From positions 70,866,001 through 70,930,000 of the forward strand of contig CM060733.1 in the NCBI GenBank assembly GCA_030704615.1: a stretch of 64,000 bases of DNA. Direction: 5' to 3'. The notes beneath the pieces were generated by a model that saw nothing but the letters and a program-made list of their open reading frames with translations, made no database searches and was not told the DNA's origin. The position numbers were made by a program, and so were the translations under genes. Shown one piece after another: positions 45,189 through 56,730 of this stretch. The first letter of the stretch is position 1; every line of letters begins with the position of its first letter. This DNA is from Takakia lepidozioides. Taxonomy: Eukaryota; Streptophyta; Takakiopsida; Takakiales; Takakiaceae.

Positions 45189-45239
45189 TGTGCTTATAGT
45201 CGTTGCAGACTACAAGTAGCCATGTACGCTTAGTCGTTT

Positions 45240-48110
45240 TCGCTCGAGACAAAACCTGGTAGGTGTCCAACAACATATCCTATATTATTTTGGAGCTTTC
45301 GGTTGTTTCAAAATAAGTTTTTTAATGCCGCTGTAGATATCTTTCCACCGTCCACTTAACACCTGGCCGATATTTTTTCCTTCTTTTTTGTTTTTAGCCG
45401 TTTGCACTTCCAATATCATCGTGGGACGTGCCAGAAGAATCTTCTGTCTATATTTGTAATGGATAACATCCTCTGCATGATCAGTTTCGTTCTCTTTAGG
45501 TCTCGAGTTCAACTTCCTGTGCATGCCATAAACGAGAATGCCTGCATGTTACAGTGGTGATTCAGGGCTCAAATCTCATTCCCGCCATATCTATTAATTA
45601 ACAATATGCGATCTCACACATTTGAATTACCTGCTCATACTAAGTACACTTCATGGCTTCCATTAATTTTTATAGAATTTTTTTATAGTGTACCTATTAT
45701 TCCCGCGGCCTTTCTCCCGTGCCCCTATTCTCTCTCGCAGTATTTGCCCCAGACCTCTCGGCCCAGAGTCTGTAATCGACAAAACGCTCATAGGTTCGGC
45801 AACTACCAAACCTAATTCTAAGTAACCGAACCTCCGGAAATGTTGCCACTTACTGATGGTGCACCTGCCCATTTTTCAAACTTCAAAAGCTGTCGGAATT
45901 GCGGAGGAAATCCAAATATCGAGAAATATTCCCTGGATTATCGGCTGCTCATGTTTAAATTCGCTCATCGCTCATGCTCATGCAAGTACAAACACAAACC
46001 CCCACGAGTTCACCGACCAGCCAAACGCGGACAAAGCGGCAATGCGCCTTCTCTACAGGTAAACCTGCAGTGCTGTTCTTTGATTTATGGCCATTGTAGT
46101 CCCAAGAGTTCCTGGTCCAAAAATTGGGAATATGAGGCCATAGTTTCAGTTTTGTGCCGAGTATTGGCTGTCCCAGTAGGTATGGGCCGCAGCATACTCG
46201 GCGCCATTTCTCCTGCTTGGGCCTAGACAGTCCCACTCTGCACATGTCACGGGCAATGTCCCTCACATACTCTAATGGAACTGGGACGGTGTGTCATGGT
46301 CCTCCACGTGTCCTCATCCATTTGCTGTGACTATGGTGGCAAAAGAAGAGAGAACATGTGGCGATTCAGATTGCTTTCATAGCCATCTCCACTGAAGACT
46401 TTTGTAACACCCTCAGAAATGTTCTGGTGCCAAATCTGATGTTGCCCAGCCATTGCAATATAAAAGAATGACATTTTTCGGGTGCAGACATACATCCCAT
46501 GGCGAATTAAGTCCTGCTTCAGCAAATTCCACGCTGTCAAGTTTGAAACCAGCTTCTCCAAATTGCTTACGACCTCAACTTGAAGATCTAGCGTACAGAA
46601 AGTATTGTATATCCAGCTGCTTCTAGACACCATGAGCTCATGCAAAGAGTCTAAACTATGGCTTAGATAAGCTTTTTTGCAACATTTTCACATTACTGTT
46701 AACAAGTGATCTGTGGCTTGTAGTACAGCAACATCAACAAAGATTTGTGCAAAGACTAAGTACCCCAAAAACCTGCTATGCACTTTTCTTGCCACCTTTG
46801 TAATCATTTCCCTTTGTGCCAATCCCAACAAGTGTCCGGACTGTCTCCTTTACAAAGTCAATCTCCCTGCAACCTCCACATCTCAGCTCTTTTCTTTCCC
46901 TGATAAGCTATACGTTGTTCACAGGCAAAAGTTCAAATTGATTCATGAACTGAACAAGTGATGTGCAAGTAGTGGTGAGAGAGACTTCTCTTCACAGCAC
47001 AACAGTCCAAGCAGGTCCTCCTGTCTATTTAGGAGAAATATCAGCTTATAACACACTACTGGCTCCACAAACCACTGCAACCAGACATGCAATATTTACG
47101 GGGCTCTTCAAAAACTTTCTTAAAAGGAGGTATCACTAGAAACTTTAAAGTTTGCCACTAAGCAGATGTGAAAAGTTAACATGGATTTACACTATATTTT
47201 CCAGAATAGTCAAGTAGGCATGCAGCACTTGCATGGAAGTAAAGAAACCCACCTAAGGACATGATTCTCAGTGTCTACAACATAGAGGACATTCTTGGTT
47301 GCATTGTATGCTACACCCTGCTGGTGCACTCACACAAGCATTTGTCATCCCTCTCCCCATTCAAGGAAATGCAAGAAATGTTGCTCCCCACTCTCTCTAT
47401 GTCCACTGGCCCCTCCCTCTGACATTCTTTCTTGACTCATGTACATAAGAAGCATATGCACAAGTGTACTCACAAAACAATGCCCTTTGGCATCTCTTTG
47501 TTGTTCTCCACTAACAATACTGATCGCATTTTCTTTGTTCATTTAAGTGACATTTGTTAAAAAATATGAGGTTGATACTGATAACAGTGCACAGAGGCTG
47601 CAGGACAAGCCTACAACTAATGTCCTCAATTACTGCAAATTCACGGGTAGTTGTTCATTGTCATCACCGATGTGCAAGACCAGCAAGCAACACATAGTAG
47701 TAATTTCACCAAGAGTATATTGAAAACACAGTTTGCGTTCACACTTCGCTTCAGGATCTAACATCTTTCATTTTGGGTAACACCTGCCCACACAAACCTT
47801 TTGGTCCCAGTTCTTAGCCGATACCAAATGACAATCAATTTGAAATATTCGTCTTCATTTCCTAATTGGAAGACTGTTCCTTCACTTTGCTCCTCTGCAA
47901 AAGTTATTGAGGCCACCACCTCGACACACGTGCGCACCCGGTATAGCTTCTGCGCTATCTCGGCATCACCTTGCTGGACTGCATTGAAGTCCAGCTCAAC
48001 AGTGTTCTGCCCACTAACCTATACAGCAAACATCTGTCACACATAAATCAGCATCTCAAGGAAGCTAAATATTTCCCAAACTTGAAGTTCACGATAAACA
48101 CACTATCAAC
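45240..48110. other. No recognised gene; possible 3' region of the KAS III gene
   Basis: ORFs here are short and motif-free. A minus-strand stretch near 48020-47905 is open, starts after a plausible acceptor and looks coding (VSGQNTVELDFNAVQQGD), but does not match the KAS III C-terminus. The expected last KAS III exon (glycine-rich GFGAG-type end) was not found. Several CT-rich stretches occur near 46860 and 47350-47410. Confidence 0.35.
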
Positions 48111-48114
48111 CGCG

Positions 48115-49699
48115 TAATACTACATCGCAATTGTCCTCTTCATCGAGTGCTAGGGGGATTGATGCTGCACTGGTGTTGCCATAGTTTGCAAGGTCGGAGA
48201 TTACTCTCTCTGATGGTATCTGCAGACGCTCTGAACCAAGTCAATAATTCTCTGATTTGCCTGTGGTCACCACCAAAGATACATGTTATCATTGTCCATT
48301 GCATGTCAAACCCTAAAACTGCTCAACTACTATCAAAAGGCTTTTGCTTCAGTAACACCTTCCTATACAAAAATGCACCCTACCAGATACCTGTCAACAG
48401 ATCTATCTGCTTCACCTAAGCGGAGTTCACTGGGATGGAAGAAGTAAGCACAAGCACAGAGGCAAGCAGACAGACAAAGACAATAAAAGAGATGGGAGCA
48501 GAGATAGCTGATTTGATTCCTTACTTGGTGGAGAAGCAACCAGTCCAAATTTGCTCCAGTAAGGCCAGCCTCCTCTAATGCTGCTTCCACCACCTGGGGC
48601 ACTGCTCGTACAGGAAACCGGAAGACCTCCTTCCCATTCATTTGAAGACATTTGTAGGACGCTTTGGCCGGCAACTTTGTGAGGGTGCCATTTGTTGCAG
48701 CTCCATTCTGTAGGGAAACTTCGATGTTGTCTAATTGTACATGCAAACTCCTGCAGCTCCCGTCATCTTGTCATTCAAATGTACAACACCCTCTCTTTGC
48801 TTCTCTGAAAGCAGAAGTGCTCAAAGCAGGGAATCACTTGAATAGATATGTAGTTCATACTGCTTCTTAGCTAAAGATTTGATTGCATCATTAGCAGTGA
48901 GGGGGGGCATGGCTGAGTGTGCATCAAATGACTATGAGGGCCTGCTGGTTGTAGTTCATAACAATAGGTGATTTCCGGTATCAGCCCTTCCATGTATATA
49001 TGTCAGCAAAGGTTATCAGAACCCAATTTGTTGACCATAGCAGCTACACAGAGGAGAAGTAAGATAGAGAAGACTCACTTGTGGCCACCTCCATCACTAC
49101 GTAGATCAAATCCAAGCAAGCTGTCCTGATTGTCACTTGCTGCCTGTATGCGATGTATAGCACAGTGATATCAGTGCACACAAGGGAATCACTTAGAATA
49201 GTCAAACCTCAGCAATAAAAACAAATAGTAACAAAAGGTCTCTACTCATGAAAATTAGACCCAGCCACAAACAGTATCTTAGCAGTTTGCTGTCTGAGAT
49301 TGTGCAGCTCTCCCCTGAACTGGTTTTCAATACAATTTGCACTTGTAAATGTGAAATTGGAAGTCTTCTGCATACCTGCAAGACCAAAGCCCTGAAGCAT
49401 CCCCGAAAAGGATGCAAGTGCCTCTGTCTGTCCAATCCACATATCTAGATAGAGCATCTGCACCTATCACCAGCGCATTCTTGTAGCCTCCACCTGCACC
49501 CGACCATTCCTCTTCCTTTTCAGGATTAAAGGGTACACAATGCTGGCAATCACATATCCTAAGAGGTGATGCAAATGCAACCATGTAGTAGGCTGAATAT
49601 TGGTTTTTGTGAGGTCCACAACATTCAGGCAGGAGGAGGGAAGGCATGCATGGAGAAAACAAAGGGGCAGGAGAAAGCGGCACACAAAGCATGGGCGCC

Positions 49700-49745
<46 letters not shown>

Positions 49746-50375
49746 AGCAGCAGCAGCATACCCTTGATAAACCGCGTGGCTGTTACAAGCCCCAACACAA
49801 AACCACTGCATGCAGTTGTCAAATCAAATGCTATGGCATTATGGCATCCCAGTGCCTTCTGCACCTGAGACATTAAACACATCCATACTGATTGATTTGA
49901 GAGCTGAAATACTGCACTTGTCTTCCTATATGGCCCTTTGGCTCCACCAACCACATGGATGCCAAATCAATCAATCGTGCTGAGTGATAGGCAGATTTCC
50001 TAATTAATCAGCTATCAACCTTGCCCTCCCACCTCAACATATGCCCGTTGTACACAAATGTGAAGCTCTGCGATGGTAACAACACCAATTTCTCAAAATG
50101 CCACATTTTGGACCCTCTGTCAAATAGCAATGATGCAATTGACTACAATGACACTGCTATTTCTCTTGGTGGACAAACACCTACCTGAGGAGCACTGCCA
50201 AAGAGATCGTCGGGAGTAGATGTGTCGAGCAACACCAGATCAACATCCTCTGGTTTCACACAGGCCATCTCAAGGGCCTTTCTAGAGGCCTCAACAGATA
50301 GGCTTGTGATAGTCTCATCCTCTGCATCCCTGGCAAACCTCCTCATTAGCACAGCTACAGACGACACCATAGCCA
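48115..50375 (-). pseudogene. 3-oxoacyl-ACP synthase III (KAS III, FabH-type), partial and possibly broken
   Basis: Six exons by eye: about 50370-50185 ([19 protein letters not shown]...[15 protein letters not shown]), 49864-49762 (catalytic Cys in [10 protein letters not shown]), 49493-49376 ([18 protein letters not shown]...LFGDASG), 49143-49079 (LLGFDLRSDGGG), 48707-48535 (catalytic His in DWLLLHQ), 48260-about 48115 (ANQRIID, catalytic Asn in [14 protein letters not shown]). KAS III starts fatty-acid synthesis by condensing acetyl-CoA with malonyl-ACP, in plastids in plants. Catalytic Cys-His-Asn are all present. Two 1-nt deletions appear, after GDASG (near 49390) and after IIDLV (near 48237); these could be sequence errors. 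The N-terminal and last exons are not seen, and a retroelement begins at 50373. Confidence 0.8.
49702..49744. repeat. (GA)n microsatellite in KAS III intron
   Basis: About 21 GA units followed by cagcagcagcag, located just inside the intron after the exon with the catalytic cysteine, beside its gtatgc donor. Confidence 0.95.
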
Positions 50376-53065
50376 TCACAGCCAGTTGAATCGGTTGTCT
50401 CGGAGGTTCCACAGTTAGAACATGTTGTGACACCAGAGTCTATTGCTCTGGATGGAGAAAGGTTGGACATTCCTACTACAGAGCAGGTTGTGGCAGAAAT
50501 TGAGAAGGGTGACCTTCTCTATGAAAACTCTCGCTTGGTAAAGGAATCAGTGGTTCCAGAGGTGCTGAGTCTGTCCAGGGAAATCCCTACTGAGCATGTA
50601 ATATCCAAACCTGTGACGGAGGTACCAGGGGTATAATGCAAGGACACTGCAGCACCTGTGGAGGAAGAGGTCGTTCAGGAAGAAGATCTGGTGAGACAAT
50701 GGCCTGAATGGTTGGTGCAACATCACACTGTGGAGGATCAGGGAGAACAGCAACAAGTTCACCATGAAGACCCACAGCAGGCCATGCTTATGAATTCCAT
50801 AAGCATGACACTCAATTTGTTGGGTACTTACGTGAAATCCCATGTTCCATCTACACAATTGGCAGCTTTGAGGGAAGAACTCAGGAAGAAGTTTGAGACT
50901 AGACCTGCCACCGAGTGTGCAAACAAGGTGGATATGGAGGCCAACCTCAAGTTGCAAAAAGAATTGGAGGACACAAAGGCTGCCTTGCAGATGGCTCAGG
51001 GAGATTTGATTGAAGCAGGTCTCGAGCAGGACAAATTGCATGAAGCACATAAGCAACAGTTATACCAATTGCAGGTGAAGCATGAGGGCAAGTTGTAGGA
51101 AGTGAACGTGCTACATACAGAGTTGGAGGTAGTTCATCATAGAATGACCATACAGTGTGCCACACTTACAACTGCTCTGGAGTAAACTGCATTAGAAGTT
51201 AACAGACAAGGGAAGAGATGTATGATGGCAGAAGCTGAGATAATAGAGCAAGGGAAACTCATTGTTGATTTAAAGGCTACAATCTGTCGCAATGAGAATA
51301 CTTTCAAACAGTACAGTCAGGTTGAGGCTGACCAGGAGAGGTACATCCTGGAGTTGCAGCAAACAGTCATGGTCAATATAAATGAACTTTCTGTGGCTAA
51401 CAAGGCTTGGAATGAAGCCAATAATCTGGCTACTGCCTCTGCGGGCCTGGTTGAACCTCATGCGAAGCGCATAGAGGCTTTACAGCAGCAGTTAGATGTG
51501 TACAGACTCAAGGAGGAGCAGACTCTCAGGGGTGCCACACATGACTTGGTGGATAATCACCTTATGCAGGTATGGTTAACACAAGGGCCGGTAGAAGGCA
51601 AAGCACCAAGGAAGCTTACCCAGGGCGAGATGAATGATCTCAGGTTGCAGGTGCAGAACATTGCCATAATTACTATAGACAATGTCTATAGTAGGATAGC
51701 GGAGTTACAGGATGATGTGGAAGGCCTATAGACTCAAGTGGATGACCTGAGTTCAAATATTGACAAGAGAGTCTTTGTTCCTGAGGAGCAGCTGATGGCT
51801 ACTTATTTGTATGCCAGGACTCTAATTTTTCAGTCTTCTTCGCAGGGGGTGCAGGAGATGCCAGTGGTAGAAGGGCCAGTGGTGCCAATACCACAGCAGG
51901 TGCCTGTGCGGGTAGCTGACCCTGTTGCTACTACAACAAAACCACAGCCTGAGGTATGGGGGGATGCTGCTTTTAACCCACCTAGGACTCCTGCTGCACG
52001 GAAGTACAGTCGGGCTATGATTATGCCCTTCAACCAAATTCCCATTGTGTTGGATTTGGTTTGGAAGGAATTTAGTCCGCCACAGTCGTTGGCACATTAC
52101 TACCAGATCATGCGCATTTGGTTGCCAGTGGCAACTCGGACTAAGGTTCTTCCGAACAATCAACCCATTGAGGATCATCACTTTACAAGGTACTGGTCTG
52201 AGGCAGGCACCATGCTGAACGAATTAATTGCCTTCCAGGTTGTACATGGGTACATCTATACCAAGACCAAGGAGGTATCTAGTATTGTCATGGGTTGTGG
52301 ATTATACTATGCTGCTTGCTTCATGGCACGTTATCACATTGAGCAGCAGAAGATGCAATCACGATTTCTGAGTTATTCCAGTGGGGATCATTGGGTCTTA
52401 CCTTCAGTGCCACCTCATATGTACCTGTATGATGCGAAAGTTATGATGCAGAAGGATTCTCAACTTCGTTCATGGTTTAATTTGGCTTGGAACAACTTGG
52501 CAACAGGGAAATTCGGCCCTGATGATATTTTCTTTAAGGGACATGAAGCCTGGAAATACTTACACTGTTCCAAAGTCATTGGCACACCTCTCACCTATAC
52601 GGCTAAGGAGTTCAGGGCGTTCACTCATTTTGCTTGCACGTGCTTACAACAAGTAGTACAGTTTAAGCTTCCAGACATGGTGGGCCAACATTGTATGCCA
52701 CGCAGGATTCCGGAGAAGCCACTTAAAGTTCGGCCGTTAAAACACCTAAGGGGGGACAATGATTCTGATACTACCGGTTCTTCAGAGGACTCTTTTGACA
52801 TGGGAGAGGACTATGCACTTCAGATGGCAGAGAAAAAATGACGGGGATCTCCTATGCCTGAGAGGTTACCTCGTTATCAGCCACAGGAGGGTCAGACATT
52901 TCCAGGTAGTGCTCAATCGCCTCCATCAGCCAGTGACAGGGCTCGGGCTCGCACACAGAGTCCTTCACGAGACTCTCACCGTCAGAAGGGTGCTCGCTCA
53001 CAAAGGTTTGCTGATCCTAAACAGTAAACCGTGAGGACACGGCTTTTTGAGAGGGGGAGGGGTAA
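50373..53065 (+). pseudogene. Long coiled-coil ORF of an LTR retrotransposon, with in-frame stops
   Basis: One frame stays readable from about 50373 to 53027, broken only by stops at 50634 (TAA), 51096 (TAG), 51183 (TAA), 51729 (TAG) and 52839 (TGA). The first half is rich in Glu, Gln and Leu and looks coiled-coil. The second half (51738-52841) is globular with many Trp and Tyr and no family I recognise. A polypurine tract gagagggggagggg sits at 53050-53062 and the LTR begins at 53066, so this is the 3' internal part of an LTR element, perhaps an extra ORF after pol or an unusual gag. No pol is present; the 5' part is lost at the KAS III boundary. Confidence 0.6.
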
Positions 53066-54002
53066 TGTTAGAAGGATGCTTGGGACTTAGACGCTTTTAC
53101 GGGTTCTGTGGGGTACCCTTAATTTTTGCGCAGACTTACGGATGGTAGACTGAGACCAACAGGAGCCTTAGGGGTGGCAGGCGCAGGCTTAGGGGGGGTA
53201 CACAGCCCGACACAGCTTCGCACAGCCAGTCACAGCCAGTCACAGCCCGTCACAGTCTGACACAGCCCGACACAGCTTCGCACAGCCAGTCACAGCCCGA
53301 CACAGCTTTACACAGCTAGTCACAGCCCGACACAGCCTTACACAGCCAGTCACAGCTCGGCACAACCTATCATAGCGTACATGGGGAACGGTTACCATTG
53401 ACAGGGAACGACTGTGTGGGAACGACATCTGCAGAGGGAACGTGTTACTTCAGGGATGACGGTTAGTTAGTTAGGTGGTTAGAACAGCTTGCGGGTAGAT
53501 AAGGCAGGGCGGCAATAGGAAGGGGATCACTTCTTGAGGGGCGCGACTTGGTCAGGGAAGGAGGAGACGAAACGGAGAGCGGAACAGTGAAGAGGAGATG
53601 ATGACTTGATTGGGGCTTAATTCATGCAAGCTGTAGAATCGTACAGTAGGGTAGATTAGGGACACCAAGGCATTGGCCTGATACTTGATTAATCTTAATC
53701 TGATACTTATTCGATACAATCATATTGTGTAGAGAGACATGAGAGAAGCTGTGGAATGAATGAATGATTGATTGGAACTTGGTAGATACTGAAGCAATCT
53801 GATGCTTCAGTATACACAGTAAGGTAAATTAATAACATGAAGGCAAGAAGGAATACAAATAGGAAGCACAACCATGATTCACTAGCTGTAGGTCATGACT
53901 GATTGTTCTAAGCGGGCTGAGTGCTTAGAGATATCCAACTCTTCTATCTTGGAGTTTCCACCTCGGATAGCGAAGGGATGGGTGAGTAAAAGCCGCTCGA
54001 CA
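53066..54002 (+). repeat. 3' LTR (937 bp) of LTR retrotransposon
   Basis: Starts TGTTAGAAGG directly after a polypurine tract and ends CCGCTCGACA. The interior holds the 10-bp minisatellite at 53201-53370. From 53203 on it matches the truncated inverted LTR at 29147-29957. No second LTR of this element lies to the left in the window. Confidence 0.8.
53201..53370 (+). repeat. Decamer minisatellite (17 units) in LTR
   Basis: Seventeen consecutive 10-bp units of the form CACAGCnnnn (cacagcccga, cacagccagt, cacagcttcg) with no length slippage. It lies about 135 bp into the LTR, in the presumptive U3 region where promoter elements are found; a regulatory role is only inference. Confidence 0.95.
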
Positions 54003-54439
54003 GCCCCACCTCTTCCCCTCCCCAAATTGCCAACTCTGTGCTAACACCCATTCGGCCCGCGACACCTGGCCCCACCTGCTTAGCCAATGCACACAGGAGA
54101 AGTATGTGATTTGAGCTGTCTTTTGTTAGTGATAATAGCAGTGAGGGAACGAATCGCAGTCAGGTGGATAGCTTTAAAACATTTGTGTATAGGGGAGAAG
54201 GGGATTTTGAAGTTGTTGTGGAGGGCAGAAATACTAGCGGTGTGGATGCCACCTCTAGTGCCAGCAGAGATGACTGTGAGGGGCCGGTGACCCAACCCCG
54301 GTGGCGGATGGCTGAGATGAGCGGTGCGTATTTTTGGCATTTTTCTAATGTGGAGGGGCCAGGATAGCGGTCATTACAGTATGTAAATTCAATGAAGTGT
54401 ATGATAAGTTCAGGGGATGGAGTGTCAGGTGGTGCGTTT

Positions 54440-55475
54440 ATGGGCAGCCCTTGTACAAGGAGTATGTCAGGGCAGAGTCTAGCGGGACATGAGACGTAGG
54501 TCGAACAGGTTCTGCACGAACATGGTAGGAGCCAGGGGGGTACAGTATGGTCCGGGGGCCGGCCCTAATAGGTCCCAGCATTGATGAGAGAAAACCAGTG
54601 TGTTTCAGGTCTATTGAGGAGCAGCTTATGGATATGCCAAACAACATGATTATGACGGGTAACATGAAGGCCATGGATGACTGGGTGCGTGCATTGACTA
54701 AGTAGATGAGGCCAGGTGTCACGGGCCTGGTGGGTGTTAGCACAAAATGGGCATTCTGGGGAGGGATAGAGACGCGGCCAGAAAATGTGCTTGCGCTGGT
54801 GGCCCATGTATTGGGCATATCAAAATTTAAGGATTTGCCTTATTTGGGCATCCATGGCAAGATTAGTATGCCAGAAATGATTAGATAATTTGTGGTGTAG
54901 AACCTCAGATTGTGTCCATTTCTGGACGTGTCATTTAGTGTGGCTGGCTGAGTTCGAGGCTTGTTTGTGGGCTTCACGTGTAAGGGTAGTGGTCAAGTTG
55001 CGGATAGGACGGTGCTCCATGGGGCCAGGGACGGGGTGGATGAACTAGAATGGGTGAGTAAGGGCAACGTGAATAGGGTCTAACGAGGGGTTCACCTCAG
55101 GGCATGTGGCCCCTCGTTGGGCGAAGAGGTCCGCCATTTTGTTACGAGTGATGCCAGTATGTGAGCGGACTTTGATGAAGTGGATGGGTTGGTTTATGGA
55201 TATGGCAAGATGAGCAATAGCAGAGATGAGGTTTCGGTCGGAGTGGTGGTGGTGGGAGGAAGGTCGAGAGAGGTGGTTACGGATAAGGTAGAGTGAAGTC
55301 AGACTGTCTGTGAAGATGTAGTGGGGTGGGGAGAATGAAGAGAGATGGGTGAGGGCGTCGTGTATGGCCATGAGCTCAGCACGGAGGATGGTGGCTGGGC
55401 CAGGGAGGCGAAAGGCAATGCCTTGGTCAGTAGCAGCGTGGTATGACTGTGATCCGGCCCACAACCTAACCTTCC
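54440..55475 (-). pseudogene. LINE 3' part: RNase H domain and Cys/His motif
   Basis: Minus strand 55450-55045 encodes an RNase H domain: ILRAELMAIHDALTH, FTDSLTSLYLI and KVRSHTGITRNKMADLFAQRGA carry the E, D and late-D motifs. The first DGS motif is missing. Further on, 54807-54565 has CPFCANTHQARDTWPHLLSQC and HVTRHNHVVWHIHKLL, the zinc-binding C-terminal segment typical of LINEs that carry RNase H. No reverse transcriptase is present; the upstream side is replaced by an unrelated plus-strand ORF. Confidence 0.7.
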
Positions 55476-55479
55476 TCAC

Positions 55480-56087
55480 CACTTTTCACAAAACCACCAA
55501 CACTAACTACCTAGCCTATATCCACCAGCAACACACTTCCACACCCCAACCAATAGACTCCCGATATCGTATATGTTTATACCCCCCTAATTGCCCCGAC
55601 AGTTCATGTGTGCATTACAGAGTGTAATCCTGACAAAGACATCCTCTGCACTTCCCCCACAATCCGCTTAGGGAAAAGCCTGTCCAAACTCTATGCCTCC
55701 CATGGCCACTTTATAGGCCTCATCCCGAACGACAGACTCACCTGGTTGTGGCATAGATTCTCAACCTCAAACCCGCCACCCAACCAGGTCACGCCAGCAC
55801 GGCAGGACTTTGCTACAGAGGTCTGCTGGCTAGTAGACCGCTATTTGGCTGACACCCCCCCAAAAAAGCCTCGTTCCCTTCTAAAGCTAACACAAGCTCA
55901 ATCTCATGCTACCCTCCCCCCTGAATCCTTGCATTTCTCATAGATTCTTTCCACATTACGCATTCATACTATTCTAGTCTGCTCACATGCCCTATGATGC
56001 TCTCCTCATTCTCTAGTCCGCACCCCCGGGACTGCCTATTTGGAGCCTTAGGCTCGGCATCCCAGCACACCTGGTCTAGTCGTGGCT

Positions 56088-56119
<32 letters not shown>

Positions 56120-56468
56120 GGGTTCTTCTATGCAAGACGCTCTACAGTGGGCACGCCTTGCGGCCCAAACCTCCCCCTCCGCCGCTACCATCCTTCTTCT
56201 GACGAACCAACAAATGCCAAATGGCCCTCACCCTCTACTTCAACTACCCTCTGCAATAACGCCCCTAGCTGCTATCGACCCGGGTAAGCTCCAACTCTCC
56301 CGTACCCCGCCCCTCCCCACATACCTTAAACACAGTGAACCCACCCTGACACTCATATTACTTGTACATCGTCCTACCATCACCACCATCATACCCACTG
56401 ATTTCTCGACCCGCCTTACTCACCTTCTTGCAAATACACATAACATGAAGGTCACCGCTTTCCCTTGA
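55480..56468 (+). pseudogene. Unidentified mobile-element ORF remnant
   Basis: From 55608 to 56468 one frame is nearly open, with stops at 55941, 55998 and 56049, and a poly-C run inside. Compositionally it looks coding (Pro, Leu and Thr rich; SMQDALQWARLAAQTSPSAATILLL near 56128). I do not recognise the family. It is directly sandwiched between two minus-strand LINE fragments and is probably from another element. Confidence 0.35.
56090..56118. repeat. 29-nt poly(C) run
   Basis: Uninterrupted C run inside the unidentified plus-strand ORF. Other long C runs lie at 21538-21554, 22015-22036 and 28624-28640. Confidence 0.95.
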
Positions 56469-56730
56469 GTCTGGCAGGGCAAGTGCAGGGATGGGGTGAT
56501 CGGCAGGAGCATGGTAGAAGCCATGAGGGTTCAGTGTGGTCAGGGGGCCTGCCCTGGTAGGTCCCAACATTGATGAGTGAGAACCATTGAGTTTCAGACC
56601 GGCGTAAGAGAAGCTTATGGATGTGCCAGACGGCATGGTTATGTCGAGTGACATGAAGGCCATGAATGACGACCCTTTGTCTCAGATCCTCGCTTTGCTG
56701 GCAAAATGGGTTCCCAGGTTGCTTACTCAC
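56452..56730 (-). pseudogene. Second LINE C-terminal fragment
   Basis: Encodes HGLHVTRHNHAVWHIHKLLL and WFSLINVGTYQGRPPDH, the same segment as the LINE copy at 54807-54565 with about 80 percent visible identity. The preceding CPFC part is degenerate. It is a separate, shorter insertion or a tandem duplicate. Confidence 0.65.

Larger units (their letters stand above)
29960..45220. mobile_element. Palindrome-studded DNA transposon-like block with transposase, methyltransferase-like and RING genes
   Basis: The limits are those of a dispersed imperfect palindrome (AGTCGGTGCCGACT and variants), which occurs about 45-50 times from 29964 to 45215 and which I found nowhere else in the window. Inside are a plus-strand MULE-like transposase gene (38548-43177), a minus-strand multi-exon gene with a permuted N4/N6-type methyltransferase-like domain (30519-36416) and a minus-strand RING-H2 gene (44481-45188). 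On the left the block abuts a truncated LTR. Neither terminal inverted repeats nor a target duplication was found, so unit status is inferred. Confidence 0.6.

Noticed and set aside
29964-45215. CRISPR-like array
   Set aside because: Copies vary in sequence and spacing, are intronic, and the genome is clearly eukaryotic.
47801-48046. Plus-strand ORF near the KAS III gene
   Set aside because: The minus strand looks more coding here; the plus ORF shows no motif.
49566-49868. ORFs with Arg/Glu repeats around 49.7 kb on both strands
   Set aside because: Translation of the (GA)n microsatellite; the real coding exon is 49762-49864 on the minus strand.
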